In this document: one piece after another, positions 45,714 through 55,008 of the stretch
Layout of the letters: every line of letters begins with the position of its first letter
Numbering within the stretch: the stretch's first letter is position 1
NCBI RefSeq assembly: GCF_021233435.1
Contig: NZ_CP089468.1
Location: 1,426,001 to 1,490,000 of the forward strand
Reading direction: 5' to 3'
DNA from: Halobacterium noricense
GTDB lineage: Archaea > Halobacteriota > Halobacteria > Halobacteriales > Halobacteriaceae
Length of the DNA: 64,000 nucleotides
Made by a program: the position numbers and the translations under genes
The notes under the pieces: generated by a model
The model's input: only the letters and a program-made list of their open reading frames with translations
Databases searched by the model: none
What the model was told of the DNA's origin: nothing

Positions 45714-47258
45714 CTAGAAGTCCATGATGCCGCGGTACAGTTCCTCGACCGTCAGGTGGTCGTTCGCGGCTTGCCGTTTCGTCTGCCGGTAGAACCGGTC
45801 GCGCTCGTCGACGACGTCGTCGCTCACTTCGAAGTCGTTCGTCTCGTAGAACTCCGAGGTCGCGCCCATGTTACGCATGACCGTGTAGAAGTCGGGGAGC
45901 GCGAAGACCTTGAGCTCCGCGAGGTGGGAGGCGTCCTCGACGTCGACGTTCCAGTTGTAGCCGTACCGGTCGAACTCCTCGGTAATCTGGTCGATACGTG
46001 GGCTGACGTCCAGCGACTGCATCGCCTCCCAGAACTCCGTGTCGCCCGAGGCGTACTCGTAGTGGATGCCGATGAAGTCGTGGATGGACTCCCAGGTACG
46101 GCGGACCGACGCGTTGAATGCGTCCCGAATCGCGTCGTCGACGACTCGGCCGTGCGAGGACAACAGATTCGAGAACTGCACCGCGAGCGAGGCGTTGGCG
46201 GTGAGCGCGGTCGACTGCAACGGCTCGACGAACCCCTCGGCGTTCCCGATGGTCAGACAGTTAGCTACCCACGCCCGGTCGTAGTACCCGGACTCGAAGT
46301 CGTACCTGTCGACGTCCGCCTCCGCGACGTCTGCCCCACTCCTAGCGCCCGTGGGGGACACTTCGGTGATGAACTCACGGAACTCGGTCATGGCGGTCTC
46401 CTCGTCGACGTACTCGGAGGCGAATACGTACCCGAGGTCGCGGTCGTCGTAGGTGTCGATTTGCCAGAACCACCCGTGGTCGCCCGTCTCGATGACGGTT
46501 GCGGGGACGACGTCCGACAGCGGCCGGTCGATGCGGACGTTGAGCGCCGCGTCGAGTGGGAACTCGAACTCGCGGAATTCGACGTCCTGCTCGCGCCGGA
46601 GGACACGGTTGAACCCCGTCGCGTCGACGTAGAGGTCCGCGTCGTACCGGTGTTGGGTGCTGCGGACACCGTCGATTCGCTGGCCGGTCGTCTCGACGGC
46701 GGTGATTTCGTCGTCGACGAGCGAGATGTCGCGGGAGTGGCAGAGTTTCCGGAGGAACGTGTTGAACCGTTTCGTGTCGAGGTGGTAGGCGACCTTGTCG
46801 TATCTGTCGAGGTCGCCGTCGGGCCCGTAGTACCACGGCGACTTGCCCTGCGCGACGATTTGCTCGTCCCGCGTCAGGTGGTCGGGGCTGTCGTAGAGCT
46901 CGTCGTAGTGGTGGTAGTAGTGTTCGACGGCGTTGGGCGTGTCCGCGTTGGGGTACTTGTCCGGCGGGTCGAAGGGGTACTGGAAGGACGGCCGGTCACA
47001 CCAGTCGCGGAAGAACACCGACGCCTTCCAGATCGGCTTCACCTCCGAGATGAACTGGTGTTCGTCGATGTCGAGCGAGCCGTGGAGGATGTTCTGAATC
47101 TCCCGGTACGTGCTCTTGCCGACCTGCGGGATCTCCTGCCGGAAGTCGTCGACGACCGAGACGTCCACGTCCGGGTTCATCTGGCGGATGCTGAGCGCGG
47201 TCAGCAGTCCGACGTCGCCGCCGCCCACGATAGCTACGCTGTCTACGTTCCCGTCCAT
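45714..47258 (-). CDS. Flavin-dependent (tryptophan-halogenase-like) halogenase
   Basis: 514 residues from the ATG at 47258. The FAD-binding start is VDSVAIVGGGDVGLLTALS. Lys78 (in PIWKASVFF) stands where the chlorinating Lys79 of PrnA is. The halogenase signature W-x-W-x-I is WFWQID (263-268). Glu345 in EGFVEPLQST matches the catalytic Glu346 of PrnA. So the full catalytic set for halogenation is present; this is stronger than a mere FAD monooxygenase match. The substrate is unknown and no flavin reductase or biosynthetic partners are adjacent. TTATTATT about 60 bases upstream may be its promoter. Confidence 0.85.
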   Translation of the reverse strand: MDGNVDSVAIVGGGDVGLLTALSIRQMNPDVDVSVVDDFRQEIPQVGKSTYREIQNILHGSLDIDEHQFISEVKPIWKASVFFRDWCDRPSFQYPFDPPDKYPNADTPNAVEHYYHHYDELYDSPDHLTRDEQIVAQGKSPWYYGPDGDLDRYDKVAYHLDTKRFNTFLRKLCHSRDISLVDDEITAVETTGQRIDGVRSTQHRYDADLYVDATGFNRVLRREQDVEFREFEFPLDAALNVRIDRPLSDVVPATVIETGDHGWFWQIDTYDDRDLGYVFASEYVDEETAMTEFREFITEVSPTGARSGADVAEADVDRYDFESGYYDRAWVANCLTIGNAEGFVEPLQSTALTANASLAVQFSNLLSSHGRVVDDAIRDAFNASVRRTWESIHDFIGIHYEYASGDTEFWEAMQSLDVSPRIDQITEEFDRYGYNWNVDVEDASHLAELKVFALPDFYTVMRNMGATSEFYETNDFEVSDDVVDERDRFYRQTKRQAANDHLTVEELYRGIMDF

Positions 47259-47402
47259 CGTTGTCAACAACCGCGTCGTTGGGGACAATAGCTTCGACGG
47301 TTGTATTCACGTTCTAATTGTTGTCAATAATAATCCGGGGTGTGTACTGAGACATTCGCCGTCGATAACAGGGATTATTGGAATGGAACGACTCGTTCCA
47401 CT

Positions 47403-47873
47403 ATGCCAATCGCCACCGGAGACGCCGTGACGTTCGAGTACACTGGCCGCCTCGAAGACGGCACCGTCTTCGACACCTCACGGGAAGTCGTCGCCGAGGA
47501 AGCCGGACTCACCGATGCGGAACTGGACCGCGAGTACACACCGCTGACAATCGACGTCGGAACCCACCAGGTCATCGAAGGGATGGAGAATGGGCTGATT
47601 GGATTGGAAGAGGGAGAGGCTGCGACTATCGAAATCCCGCCCGAAGAAGCGTACGGCAAGTGGGACGAGGCGGACGTTCAGGAGTTCGACACCGCCGAAC
47701 TCGAAGAAATGATCGGCGGGCAGACGCCCGAGGAGGGTGGCTATCTCGAAGCGGAGAACGGCCGGCAGGGAGAAATCGTCCACGTCGACGACGAAACCAC
47801 GCGCGTGGACTTCAATCACGAACTCGCCGGGAAACCACTCGCCTTCGACGTAGAGATTCTCGACGTCAACTGA
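47403..47873 (+). CDS. FKBP-type peptidyl-prolyl isomerase, SlyD-like
   Basis: 156 residues from the ATG at 47403 (MPIATGDAVTFEYTGRLEDG). FKBP domain with DGTVFDTS, the flap insert (IF domain) in the middle as in SlyD, and VIEGMENGLIGLEEGEAA near the active site, followed by IEIPPEEAYG. It lacks the His-rich metal tail of bacterial SlyD. It is a cytoplasmic proline isomerase and folding helper. Divergent from the halogenase across 144 bases. Confidence 0.9.
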   Translation: MPIATGDAVTFEYTGRLEDGTVFDTSREVVAEEAGLTDAELDREYTPLTIDVGTHQVIEGMENGLIGLEEGEAATIEIPPEEAYGKWDEADVQEFDTAELEEMIGGQTPEEGGYLEAENGRQGEIVHVDDETTRVDFNHELAGKPLAFDVEILDVN

Positions 47874-47985
47874 ACGGCGAGCCCCGTGGTTGCGGACCGT
47901 ACGGCGATTGCGAGACGTGTACGACGAACTGCAGAGACGGGTGTGGTCGGAGGGGAGCGTCGCTACTGCAACGACCGGTGCCTGT

Positions 47986-49779
47986 TCAGCCGTTGTACTG
48001 GAGGTCGCCCTCGTGGACCCACCAGAACTGCGGCCACTTCACTTTCCGGTTCGGGTTGTCCTCGCTGGCGACCGTCCACTCGTCGTCGGTCGTCCACGAC
48101 TGCTCGTACTTCGAGACCAGTCCCAGGAACGGTAGCTCGATGTGGTTGTGCCACGCCGCCCGCTGGACGTACTCACGGGCAGATTCGTCGTCGGGCTGTT
48201 GGGCGATCTGCTCGACCTCGTCCAGCGGTGTCAGGGACATTTCGCCGCCGTCGGGCCCCGGAATCGTCTGCTCGGATTGAGCAGCCTCGCGGTAGTTGTG
48301 ACCGCCGCCGATCTCCGACTCCCAGAGCTGGTAGTACAGTGGGAAGTACGGGAACGACGACCGCGACCCGCCCGGCAGCCAGTACAGCGACCCCATCGCG
48401 AAGTTGCTGTCCGAGTACTGACTGAACCAGTCGTTGGTCGGCAGCGTACTGATGGAGAAGTCGAAGCCGAAGTCGTTGAGCTGACTGACCACCGTCTGGG
48501 TCATCGTCGTCCAGTCACTCCATCCCGCGGGGGAGAAGTAGTCGCCGCCGATGGTGTTGCCGCTGTCGTCTTTCCACGTCCCGCCCTGCTTGGAGTAGCC
48601 GGCGTCTTCGAGGAGCTGAGTGGCCTCTTCGGTGTTCTGGGACTCGGGGCCGTACGTTTCGAAGGAGTCCTGCATGTCGTCCAGCCAGTACTCCTGGTCT
48701 TTCGGCGCGATACCGCACGGCGTCTCCGTCACGAATTTCGTGCGCGGGCCGGCGTTTTTGACCAGCGACTGGCGGTTGATGACGTGGGCGACGGCCTGGC
48801 GAACGTTCCGTTTGCCGAAGTGCTCGTCGTTGTGGTTGAAGACGATGCCGTACCCCCACTTCGCCGGAATGTTGACCTCGACGACGTTGTCCGCGAACTG
48901 TTCGGCAATCTCCTGTGGGGCGAACGCGCTCATCGCGCCGTCGATGTGGTCGCCGGCCATGAGCGCCTGGTGTTGCGCCGTCGCACCGCCGGTGTTCTCG
49001 ATGAGGTGCGTCTGGAAGTTGACGTTGTCGGCGTTGTAGAAGTCCTCGTTGCGCTCGAACTCGAAGGCCTGCCGGTCCTTGTTGACGAACGAGAACATGC
49101 CGCTCGCGACGGGTTCCTCCCACGCCCACTGCAGGAACTCCGAGGCGTCCTTGTCGAGGAACTGCTCGTGGGTTTCGGCCTTCGTGTCCACGAGGTAGTT
49201 CGTCAGTTCGAATTTGATGATCCGCGGGTTCGTGGCATCCGTGAGGTGTAGTACGGCCGTCTTGTCGTCGACGATTTCGTAGTCGTCGAGGTAGCCCCAG
49301 ATCGAACTCCCCGTCTTCTTCCCTAACTGGAGCTGGACGTCGAAGTCTTCGGTGGTCCACTCGTCGCCGTTGTCCCACATCAGGTCGTCGCGGAACGTCA
49401 GTGTGACCTCCGTACCGTCGACGTTCAGGTCGGAGAGTGCACCCAGGAGGAATTCGTTGGTGGTGAACGAGTATTTCAGGAACGGTGCGAACACCGAGCG
49501 GCCCGCCGGCCACCGGTAGTTCTGAATCCCGGACGTGTTGAAGTGCAGGTCGGCTGGGTTACCGTTGTACGCGTCGTTGTACGTGGCATCGTAGACCTGC
49601 GGGCCGTCCGAATCGGACGAGTCTGTGCTTCCCGACCCCGGTTCCTCGGTTGGGTCGGATTCGGCACCGCCACCGCTACACCCGGCGAGTGCCGCGAGCC
49701 CGGACGCTCCGGCCACGGATAGTATCTTTCGTCGGCTGACCGCGTGGTTATATCTGTCGCTTCCGTCGTCTGCTGACAT
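47986..49779 (-). CDS. Family-5 extracellular solute-binding lipoprotein (peptide/oligosaccharide type)
   Basis: 597 residues from the ATG at 49779. The Tat signal AVSRRKILSVAGASGLAALA leads to the lipobox AGCSGG and a Ser/Asp/Gly-rich linker. The mature protein has family-5 marks: LTFRDDLMWDNGDEWTTEDF and NHNDEHFGKRNVRQAVAHVI. No permease or ATPase genes lie beside it, so it is an orphan here. It is a paralogue of the gene at 58293-60092, and a 122-base block (48449-48570) is identical in DNA to that gene. TATTTATG about 30 bases upstream is a likely promoter. The ligand could be an oligosaccharide, given the relative in the uronate cluster. Confidence 0.85.
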   Translation of the reverse strand: MSADDGSDRYNHAVSRRKILSVAGASGLAALAGCSGGGAESDPTEEPGSGSTDSSDSDGPQVYDATYNDAYNGNPADLHFNTSGIQNYRWPAGRSVFAPFLKYSFTTNEFLLGALSDLNVDGTEVTLTFRDDLMWDNGDEWTTEDFDVQLQLGKKTGSSIWGYLDDYEIVDDKTAVLHLTDATNPRIIKFELTNYLVDTKAETHEQFLDKDASEFLQWAWEEPVASGMFSFVNKDRQAFEFERNEDFYNADNVNFQTHLIENTGGATAQHQALMAGDHIDGAMSAFAPQEIAEQFADNVVEVNIPAKWGYGIVFNHNDEHFGKRNVRQAVAHVINRQSLVKNAGPRTKFVTETPCGIAPKDQEYWLDDMQDSFETYGPESQNTEEATQLLEDAGYSKQGGTWKDDSGNTIGGDYFSPAGWSDWTTMTQTVVSQLNDFGFDFSISTLPTNDWFSQYSDSNFAMGSLYWLPGGSRSSFPYFPLYYQLWESEIGGGHNYREAAQSEQTIPGPDGGEMSLTPLDEVEQIAQQPDDESAREYVQRAAWHNHIELPFLGLVSKYEQSWTTDDEWTVASEDNPNRKVKWPQFWWVHEGDLQYNG

Positions 49780-49955
49780 AGCGTAGCATGGGTTACCGTA
49801 ATACTTCATAAATATTTGGAATGATATCTCCGGAGCTGCGTCAGTTCGTCGAAGCCACACGTCAGAGAACACCGGGCCGCTTCCGCTGGTCACCGTGTCC
49901 CACCGAGTACTCCGACCCGGGGTTTGCTCCCACTCACCGACACCCCGAACGTAGG

Positions 49956-50735
49956 TCAGCCGCGGGCGGAGTTCGTGGTTCCCGGGCCGGTCGAGCGTTC
50001 GAGACTAACGGCTTCCCGCGTCCGCGCGACCGCCGTCAACACCGGGTACGTCCACGGTTCGTCATCGTAGAGGTACGTACACAGGGAGTGCTCGTCGAAG
50101 CGGGGAACAGAGTCCCGTCGCTGAATCGTCTGCTGGCGGCACTGCGCGACGGCGTCGAGCTGTTCCGTGAACGACTCACAGTGCCAGTCCGGAATTATCG
50201 TCGTGTCCAGCGCGGCGAAGACGTCCTCGAGGTCCGTCCGCGCCGACTCAAGTGACCGCGCTTCCCTCTGGAGCGTTGCAAGGAAGTGCTCGCGTCTGCG
50301 CACGGCTTCCGCCGCTGCCCCCACGAGCGCGTGCTTGTACGCCGCAGTGAACGACACCGACGACTCGGGCCGAACGCCCTCAGCGACTTCCGGGCCGAAC
50401 TCGCCGGCGAGGTGCTCCGCGAGCGACTCGTCGTACGCGTCGTCGTAGTGTGGCATGCTCAGGACGGTCTCGCGGTAGGCAGTACGAACGCAGTCGACCC
50501 TGTCGGTCGTCGACGCGCGATTCGCGATTCGCGTCGCCCGGTCCGGTGGGGTCGACGGTGCCGGGTCGATGCCCTCCAGGCGCTCGCGGAACGCCTCGAA
50601 TGCGTCCTGTTCGGCGTTCACTTCGGCACGCTCCCGTTCGAGGCGGCGCTCGGCCGTCGACAGCGGCGCGAGCACGTGCTGCTGGAGGGAGTGCACGAAG
50701 TACTGCGGGTTCCGTTCGCTGCCCGTGTTGCTCAT
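49956..50735 (-). CDS. DUF7260-like haloarchaeal protein, second copy
   Basis: 259 residues (MSNTGSERNPQYFVHSLQQH). It follows the plan of the protein at 12466-13239: APLSTAERRLERERAE near the start, VRTAYRETVLSMPHYDDAYDE in the middle and SLCTYLYDDEPWTYPVLTAV at the end. It is soluble, helical and acidic, with no catalytic pattern I recognise. The two loci share no neighbours except that both are on the minus strand with an AT-rich promoter (TTTTTGTGCTATG). Function unknown. Confidence 0.7.
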   Translation of the reverse strand: MSNTGSERNPQYFVHSLQQHVLAPLSTAERRLERERAEVNAEQDAFEAFRERLEGIDPAPSTPPDRATRIANRASTTDRVDCVRTAYRETVLSMPHYDDAYDESLAEHLAGEFGPEVAEGVRPESSVSFTAAYKHALVGAAAEAVRRREHFLATLQREARSLESARTDLEDVFAALDTTIIPDWHCESFTEQLDAVAQCRQQTIQRRDSVPRFDEHSLCTYLYDDEPWTYPVLTAVARTREAVSLERSTGPGTTNSARG

Positions 50736-50890
50736 GTATGTGTTTTACAGTAACATAGCACAAAAATCTACTGTCGGCACACGTCAGGGGTGCGAGGTGC
50801 GAGCCCGTACCGGAATCTGAGTTAATGTTTTTCGTCGATATCCTCATCTTCAACAGCCTTATTAGACTCTCACGCCGACTACGATGCAAA

Positions 50891-52405
50891 ATGGTAGGTC
50901 TCAAAAGCGTCCCGAAGCCGACAGAGTATCCGGACCCCGAAACAGCCGAGCACGTCACGTACAACCCGTCACTGGACGCGCTCCGCGAGTTCTCCTCGGC
51001 GCTGGAGACGACGACCGAATTCGGTGCCCCAGCGTACGTCAGCGAGCACCGCTCGCGCAGCGCCGACCGAACCGAGAATGCCGTTGACGCCGACTTCGAC
51101 GGTGAGGACTTCACCGTCTTCGAGGAGGGCCTGGACTGGGTGACCGACCCCAGCAACGACGTGATTTGTGTCGACCGCGTCGTCGGCCGCCACCCCGACT
51201 CCTCGTACGTCTGCCGGCTCTACCTCCCCAAGGCGTACGGCCGTATCGCACTCTCCTGGGCAAAACTCCTCGAACCAGCCGAGGGCACAGAGCCCGACTT
51301 CGTTACCGTTCAACTTCCCGATGCCACCGACGAGCCGAAGATTCGCGTCCACCCTGAAACAGGCGTCACGACCGTGCTGGGTAGCGACTACACGGGCGAG
51401 GCGAAGAAGTCGTTCCTCCGCTTGTTCATGCTGCGCGCGAAAGAGCAGGGCGGGCTCGGCCTCCACGCCGGCAGCAAACGCGTCACCCTCCACGACGACC
51501 AGGGCCACCGCGACGTCGGCCAACTCTTCCTCGGCCTCTCTGGAACCGGAAAATCGACGCTGACCAGCCACGGCCTCTGGCTTGACGATCCTGAAGGGGT
51601 CGAGATGATTCAGGACGACGTCTGCGCACTTCTGCCTTCGGGGACTGTCGCCGGCAGTGAGGGCGGTGGGCTCTACATCAAAACCATCGGCCTCGACGGC
51701 GACGAGCAGCCCGAACTCTACGATGCAGCAACCGACGAGAGCGCTGTCTTGGAGAACGTGGCTGTCGACGACGACGGTACGGTCCACTTCGACGAACCGC
51801 GCCACGGCCGCAACGCACGCGCCGTCGTCCAGCGCGACCATCTCGAAAGCTCCGCGGACGACATCGACCTCGAGAGCGTCGACCAAGTATTCTTCATCAC
51901 GCGGAATCCGCTGATGCCGCCGGTCGCCCGCCTCAGCAACGAGCAGGCCGCCGTCGCGTTCATGCTCGGCGAATCCATCGAAACCAGCGCCGGCGACCCC
52001 ACCAAAGCAGGGGAATCCATCCGCGTCGTCGGCACCAACCCATTCATCGTCGGCTCCGAAGGCAAGGAGGGCAACCGCTTCCGCGACCTCATCGCGGACC
52101 TCGACGTCGAGTGCTACGTCATCAACACCGGCGCCGTCGGCACTGACGACCCTGCCGACGTCGGCGTCGAGGAAACCGTTTCAATCCTCGAGGGCGTCGC
52201 TCGCGGCAACATCGACTGGACGTACGACGAGGCGCTCGACCTCACTGTCCCCGGTAGCGTGCCGGGCATGGACATCAAGCAGTTCAGCGTTCCCGATCGC
52301 GTCGAGGACTTCGACGCTGCGCAGGCCAACCTACGCGAGGAACGGCTGACCTACCTCGACCAGTTCGACGACCTCGACGACGACATCCGCGACGCAACCT
52401 ACTGA
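50891..52405 (+). CDS. pckA: ATP-dependent phosphoenolpyruvate carboxykinase
   Basis: 504 residues from the ATG at 50891 (MVGLKSVPKPTEYPDP); the frame upstream lacks family features. The nucleotide loop is LGLSGTGKSTLTSHG, followed by IQDDVCALLPSG (kinase-2-like, metal-binding Asp pair), FDEPRHGRNARAV and FITRNPLMPPVARLS. The metal-site His is in HAGSKRVTLHDD. It makes phosphoenolpyruvate from oxaloacetate, linking the TCA cycle to gluconeogenesis, which suits a cell feeding on acids that enter as 2-oxoglutarate or pyruvate. Haloarchaea often rely on PEP synthase, so the ATP type is worth noting. Confidence 0.9.
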   Translation: MVGLKSVPKPTEYPDPETAEHVTYNPSLDALREFSSALETTTEFGAPAYVSEHRSRSADRTENAVDADFDGEDFTVFEEGLDWVTDPSNDVICVDRVVGRHPDSSYVCRLYLPKAYGRIALSWAKLLEPAEGTEPDFVTVQLPDATDEPKIRVHPETGVTTVLGSDYTGEAKKSFLRLFMLRAKEQGGLGLHAGSKRVTLHDDQGHRDVGQLFLGLSGTGKSTLTSHGLWLDDPEGVEMIQDDVCALLPSGTVAGSEGGGLYIKTIGLDGDEQPELYDAATDESAVLENVAVDDDGTVHFDEPRHGRNARAVVQRDHLESSADDIDLESVDQVFFITRNPLMPPVARLSNEQAAVAFMLGESIETSAGDPTKAGESIRVVGTNPFIVGSEGKEGNRFRDLIADLDVECYVINTGAVGTDDPADVGVEETVSILEGVARGNIDWTYDEALDLTVPGSVPGMDIKQFSVPDRVEDFDAAQANLREERLTYLDQFDDLDDDIRDATY

Positions 52406-52519
52406 CGGCGCTGTCGGCTCCGGTTCGATTCCTGCCGATGTCGGCTGGCAATACTGCTGGCGTATCTGTGTTCTGTCGGCTATCTTCTCGCTTCCTACTC
52501 GGCTCGGTGTTCTTGGTGG

Positions 52520-52621
52520 TCAGTCCGCGCCGTGTCGGGGAGCGTGACCGCAGTCTCGGCAGACGAATGAGCCGTGTTCTCGTGTCACGCCACTGTTGCA
52601 CTGAGGGCACTTCCAACGCAT
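52520..52621 (-). CDS. 33-residue zinc-ribbon mini-protein
   Basis: It reads MRWKCPQCNSGVTREHGSFV and then CRDCGHAPRHGAD, with two CxxC pairs that can bind one zinc. The ATG follows a region whose longer open frame is only the antisense of the deacetylase gene, so this short start is preferred. The plan (CxxC, about 14 residues, CxxCG) matches the protein at 18095-18208. Confidence 0.6.
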   Translation of the reverse strand: MRWKCPQCNSGVTREHGSFVCRDCGHAPRHGAD

Positions 52622-52822
52622 GTGTGCCGGTTGTTCGACATCCACCTTATACGTTATCGTTGATTGTCGATAACTCCGAGTTATTCCGCCCGACCCAGTT
52701 CGTAGATAGGTGCGGCGTCGAGGGAAACGCACGACACCGACCTGATACAGGGGACCGCCACGCTTACCCTCGACGCCACCGTCACACGGAGTAACTGGCA
52801 CTAGCTGCCCGCAACCACACCC

Positions 52823-53452
52823 ATGAACGCATACCTCACCATCGACGATGCGCCCTCGGAGACGCTGGGCGCGAAACTCGACGCACTGGACGCACACGAC
52901 GTCCCCGCAGTGCTCTTCTGTGAGGGGCGGCGACTCGACGACTACCCGGCGCTCGCCGAGCGCGCCGTCGAAGCCGGCTACCACCTCGGCAACCACACGT
53001 ACTCGCACCCGTACGCGTCCGACAGCTCCGTCGAGGCGTTCGAGCAGGAGCTCGCGCGCACCGAGCGACGCATCGACGCCGTCTACGACCGCACGAGCGT
53101 CACGCGCCCCGCGCGCCTGTTCCGCTTCCCCTACGGAGACGACGGCGGCGACCACGCCGAACTCTTCCAGCAAATCCTCGACGACTACGGATTCACGGGT
53201 CCAAACGGGGCCGCGACCGGAGAACGTCCGCGCTTCGACTGGTCGTGGACCCTCGACGCCGAAGACTGGGAAACCGACGACGTCGCGGAGCTGCGAGCGC
53301 GCTTCGAGACCGCTCTCAGCGAAGCCGGCGACGGGGACGAAATCGTCCTGTTCCACGACGCCGGGAACTCGCCCGAACTGTTCGAGGCGTTCGTCGGCTG
53401 GCTCGACGACAGCGACCTCGACCTCGCGGACCCGCTCGACCTGATTCGGTGA
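52823..53452 (+). CDS. Polysaccharide deacetylase (NodB-homology) family protein
   Basis: 209 residues. The NodB motifs are present: LTIDDAPS with the catalytic and metal Asp, HLGNHTYSHPYA with the two metal His, RLFRFPYGDDGG, and EIVLFHDAGN near the end. No signal peptide is seen, so it acts in the cytoplasm or is exported in an unusual way. It removes acetyl groups from a sugar polymer or a smaller sugar compound; the xylanase remnant and GH4 enzyme nearby make an acetylated plant-sugar fragment a possible substrate, which is inference. Confidence 0.85.
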   Translation: MNAYLTIDDAPSETLGAKLDALDAHDVPAVLFCEGRRLDDYPALAERAVEAGYHLGNHTYSHPYASDSSVEAFEQELARTERRIDAVYDRTSVTRPARLFRFPYGDDGGDHAELFQQILDDYGFTGPNGAATGERPRFDWSWTLDAEDWETDDVAELRARFETALSEAGDGDEIVLFHDAGNSPELFEAFVGWLDDSDLDLADPLDLIR

Positions 53453-53470
53453 GCAGGCCGCTCGGAGCCG

Positions 53471-54913
53471 TCAGTCGTCGGTCGCGGCCTCCGGGCGATA
53501 CCCCCGGCTGATGGCCTTCCACTTCCCGGAGCGGAATCGATAGTAGTTGATGGCGGCGCCCGGCACGCTCTCCGCGAGGAACGAGAGGTGAATCCCGATG
53601 ATGCCCAGCGGCGTCGTCGCACCGAGGTAGACCAGCGGGATGGCGAGCCCGAACATCCCGATTGCGCGGCTGTAGAACGGCCAGTTCGTGTCGCCGGTGG
53701 CGTCGAGCGCGCCCGCCACCGCGCTCGTGACACCCTGCGGGACGACCGCGATGCAGGCCGCGTAGACGAGCGTGACGGCGACCGGGACGGCCTGCGACGT
53801 TGGGTCGTCGACGAACAGCCGCACGATTGGCTCCGCGAAGAGCGCGACGACGACGGCCGCGAACACGTAGACGGCGACAGTGAACGTGGTGATTTCGCGG
53901 CCGTACAGTTCTGCGGTGGACTCGTCGTCAGCGCCTAACGACTGGCCGACGAGGCTGGACGCGGCGAGGCCGAACCCCCAGCCGGGCGTGTTCATCAATC
54001 CCCAGATGCGCCGGCTAATGACGTACGCCGCGACGACGTGCGATCCGAACATGCCGACGAACGCGAGAATCGGGAACCGCGCGACCGTCCACACCGAACT
54101 CCGCCCGACGACCGGGACGCCGATGGAGACGAGGTCGCGGCACAGCTCCCACTGGACGTACCGGTCGAACCACTGCACCTGAATCGGGAATTCACCGACC
54201 AGCGGGAGGCGGCCGAACGCCAGCCCGATTGCGAACGCGGTCGTGACGAGCACGCCCGCGACGACGGTGCCGAGCGCCGCACCGACGACGCCCATGTCGA
54301 GCACGAAGATGAACACCGCGTTGAGCGCGACGTTCGTGACAGCGCCGCTGGAGCGGACGACCATCGGGGTCCACGCGTCGTCGGCACCGACGAGCGCGCG
54401 ACTCCCAATCTGGTTGAGGATGGCGAACGGGACGCCGACGGCGAGCACGCGGAGGTAATCGGCACCGTACGCGACCGCAACAGGGTCGTCGCTCAGCAGC
54501 GTGACCAGCTGGCTCGGGAACACCCAGAAGAGCACGGCTATCGGGAGCGCCATCGCGGTGACGACCGCCGCGCTCGACCGGACGACCTGCCCGAGTTCGT
54601 CGTACGCTTGTGCGCCGTAGCGCTGGGAGACGAGCGCGATGGTTCCCGCCGCCATCCCGCCGCCGATGGCGAACGTCATCCCCCAGTACGGCCCCGCGAA
54701 CCCCATCCCGGCGATGGCTGTCGGCCCGAGCGTCACGCCGACCATCGCGACATCCGCGACGCCCTTCGACATGCGGGCGAGCCCGGTGACGATGCGCGGC
54801 CACGCGAGGTCCGTCGTCTCTCGCGCCCGCTCGCCGGAGATGAGGCCGAGGCGAGCGAGTGCCGCGCCGATGCCAAACAGGAGCAGCCGAATCGGGTTCC
54901 GAAGGCGAACCAC
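53471..54913 (-). CDS. MATE-family multidrug/solute exporter
   Basis: 480 residues from the GTG at 54913 (VVRLRNPIRLLLFGIG); the frame is open to 55006, but the TTG there overlaps the promoter region. Twelve membrane helices in two halves are present, with MATE patterns AMVGVTLGPTAIAGMG near residue 60 and SLVGQSLGADDE in the second half. It exports organic cations or sugar-like compounds using a sodium or proton gradient. A TATA-like CACTTATTGG lies about 30 bases upstream. Confidence 0.88.
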   Translation of the reverse strand: MVRLRNPIRLLLFGIGAALARLGLISGERARETTDLAWPRIVTGLARMSKGVADVAMVGVTLGPTAIAGMGFAGPYWGMTFAIGGGMAAGTIALVSQRYGAQAYDELGQVVRSSAAVVTAMALPIAVLFWVFPSQLVTLLSDDPVAVAYGADYLRVLAVGVPFAILNQIGSRALVGADDAWTPMVVRSSGAVTNVALNAVFIFVLDMGVVGAALGTVVAGVLVTTAFAIGLAFGRLPLVGEFPIQVQWFDRYVQWELCRDLVSIGVPVVGRSSVWTVARFPILAFVGMFGSHVVAAYVISRRIWGLMNTPGWGFGLAASSLVGQSLGADDESTAELYGREITTFTVAVYVFAAVVVALFAEPIVRLFVDDPTSQAVPVAVTLVYAACIAVVPQGVTSAVAGALDATGDTNWPFYSRAIGMFGLAIPLVYLGATTPLGIIGIHLSFLAESVPGAAINYYRFRSGKWKAISRGYRPEAATDD

Positions 54914-55008
54914 CGTACGCCGCGGCAACTCACACCGACCCAATAAGTGTTGTTCCCGCGAGCGGTCGCGGCTGGTGCTTTCAAGACTCGGCCTGGTGAA
55001 GGGCAACT

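Noticed and set aside
45756-47291. 511-codon open frame on the plus strand opposite the halogenase
   Set aside because: It is a GC-driven antisense frame rich in Val, Arg and Glu without motifs; the opposite strand encodes a clear halogenase.
48142-49251. 369-codon plus-strand frame opposite the solute-binding protein
   Set aside because: No motif and composition typical of antisense reading in GC-rich DNA.
52520-53356. 278-codon minus-strand frame over the deacetylase gene
   Set aside because: Only the last 33 codons look like a protein (zinc ribbon); the rest is antisense of the deacetylase.
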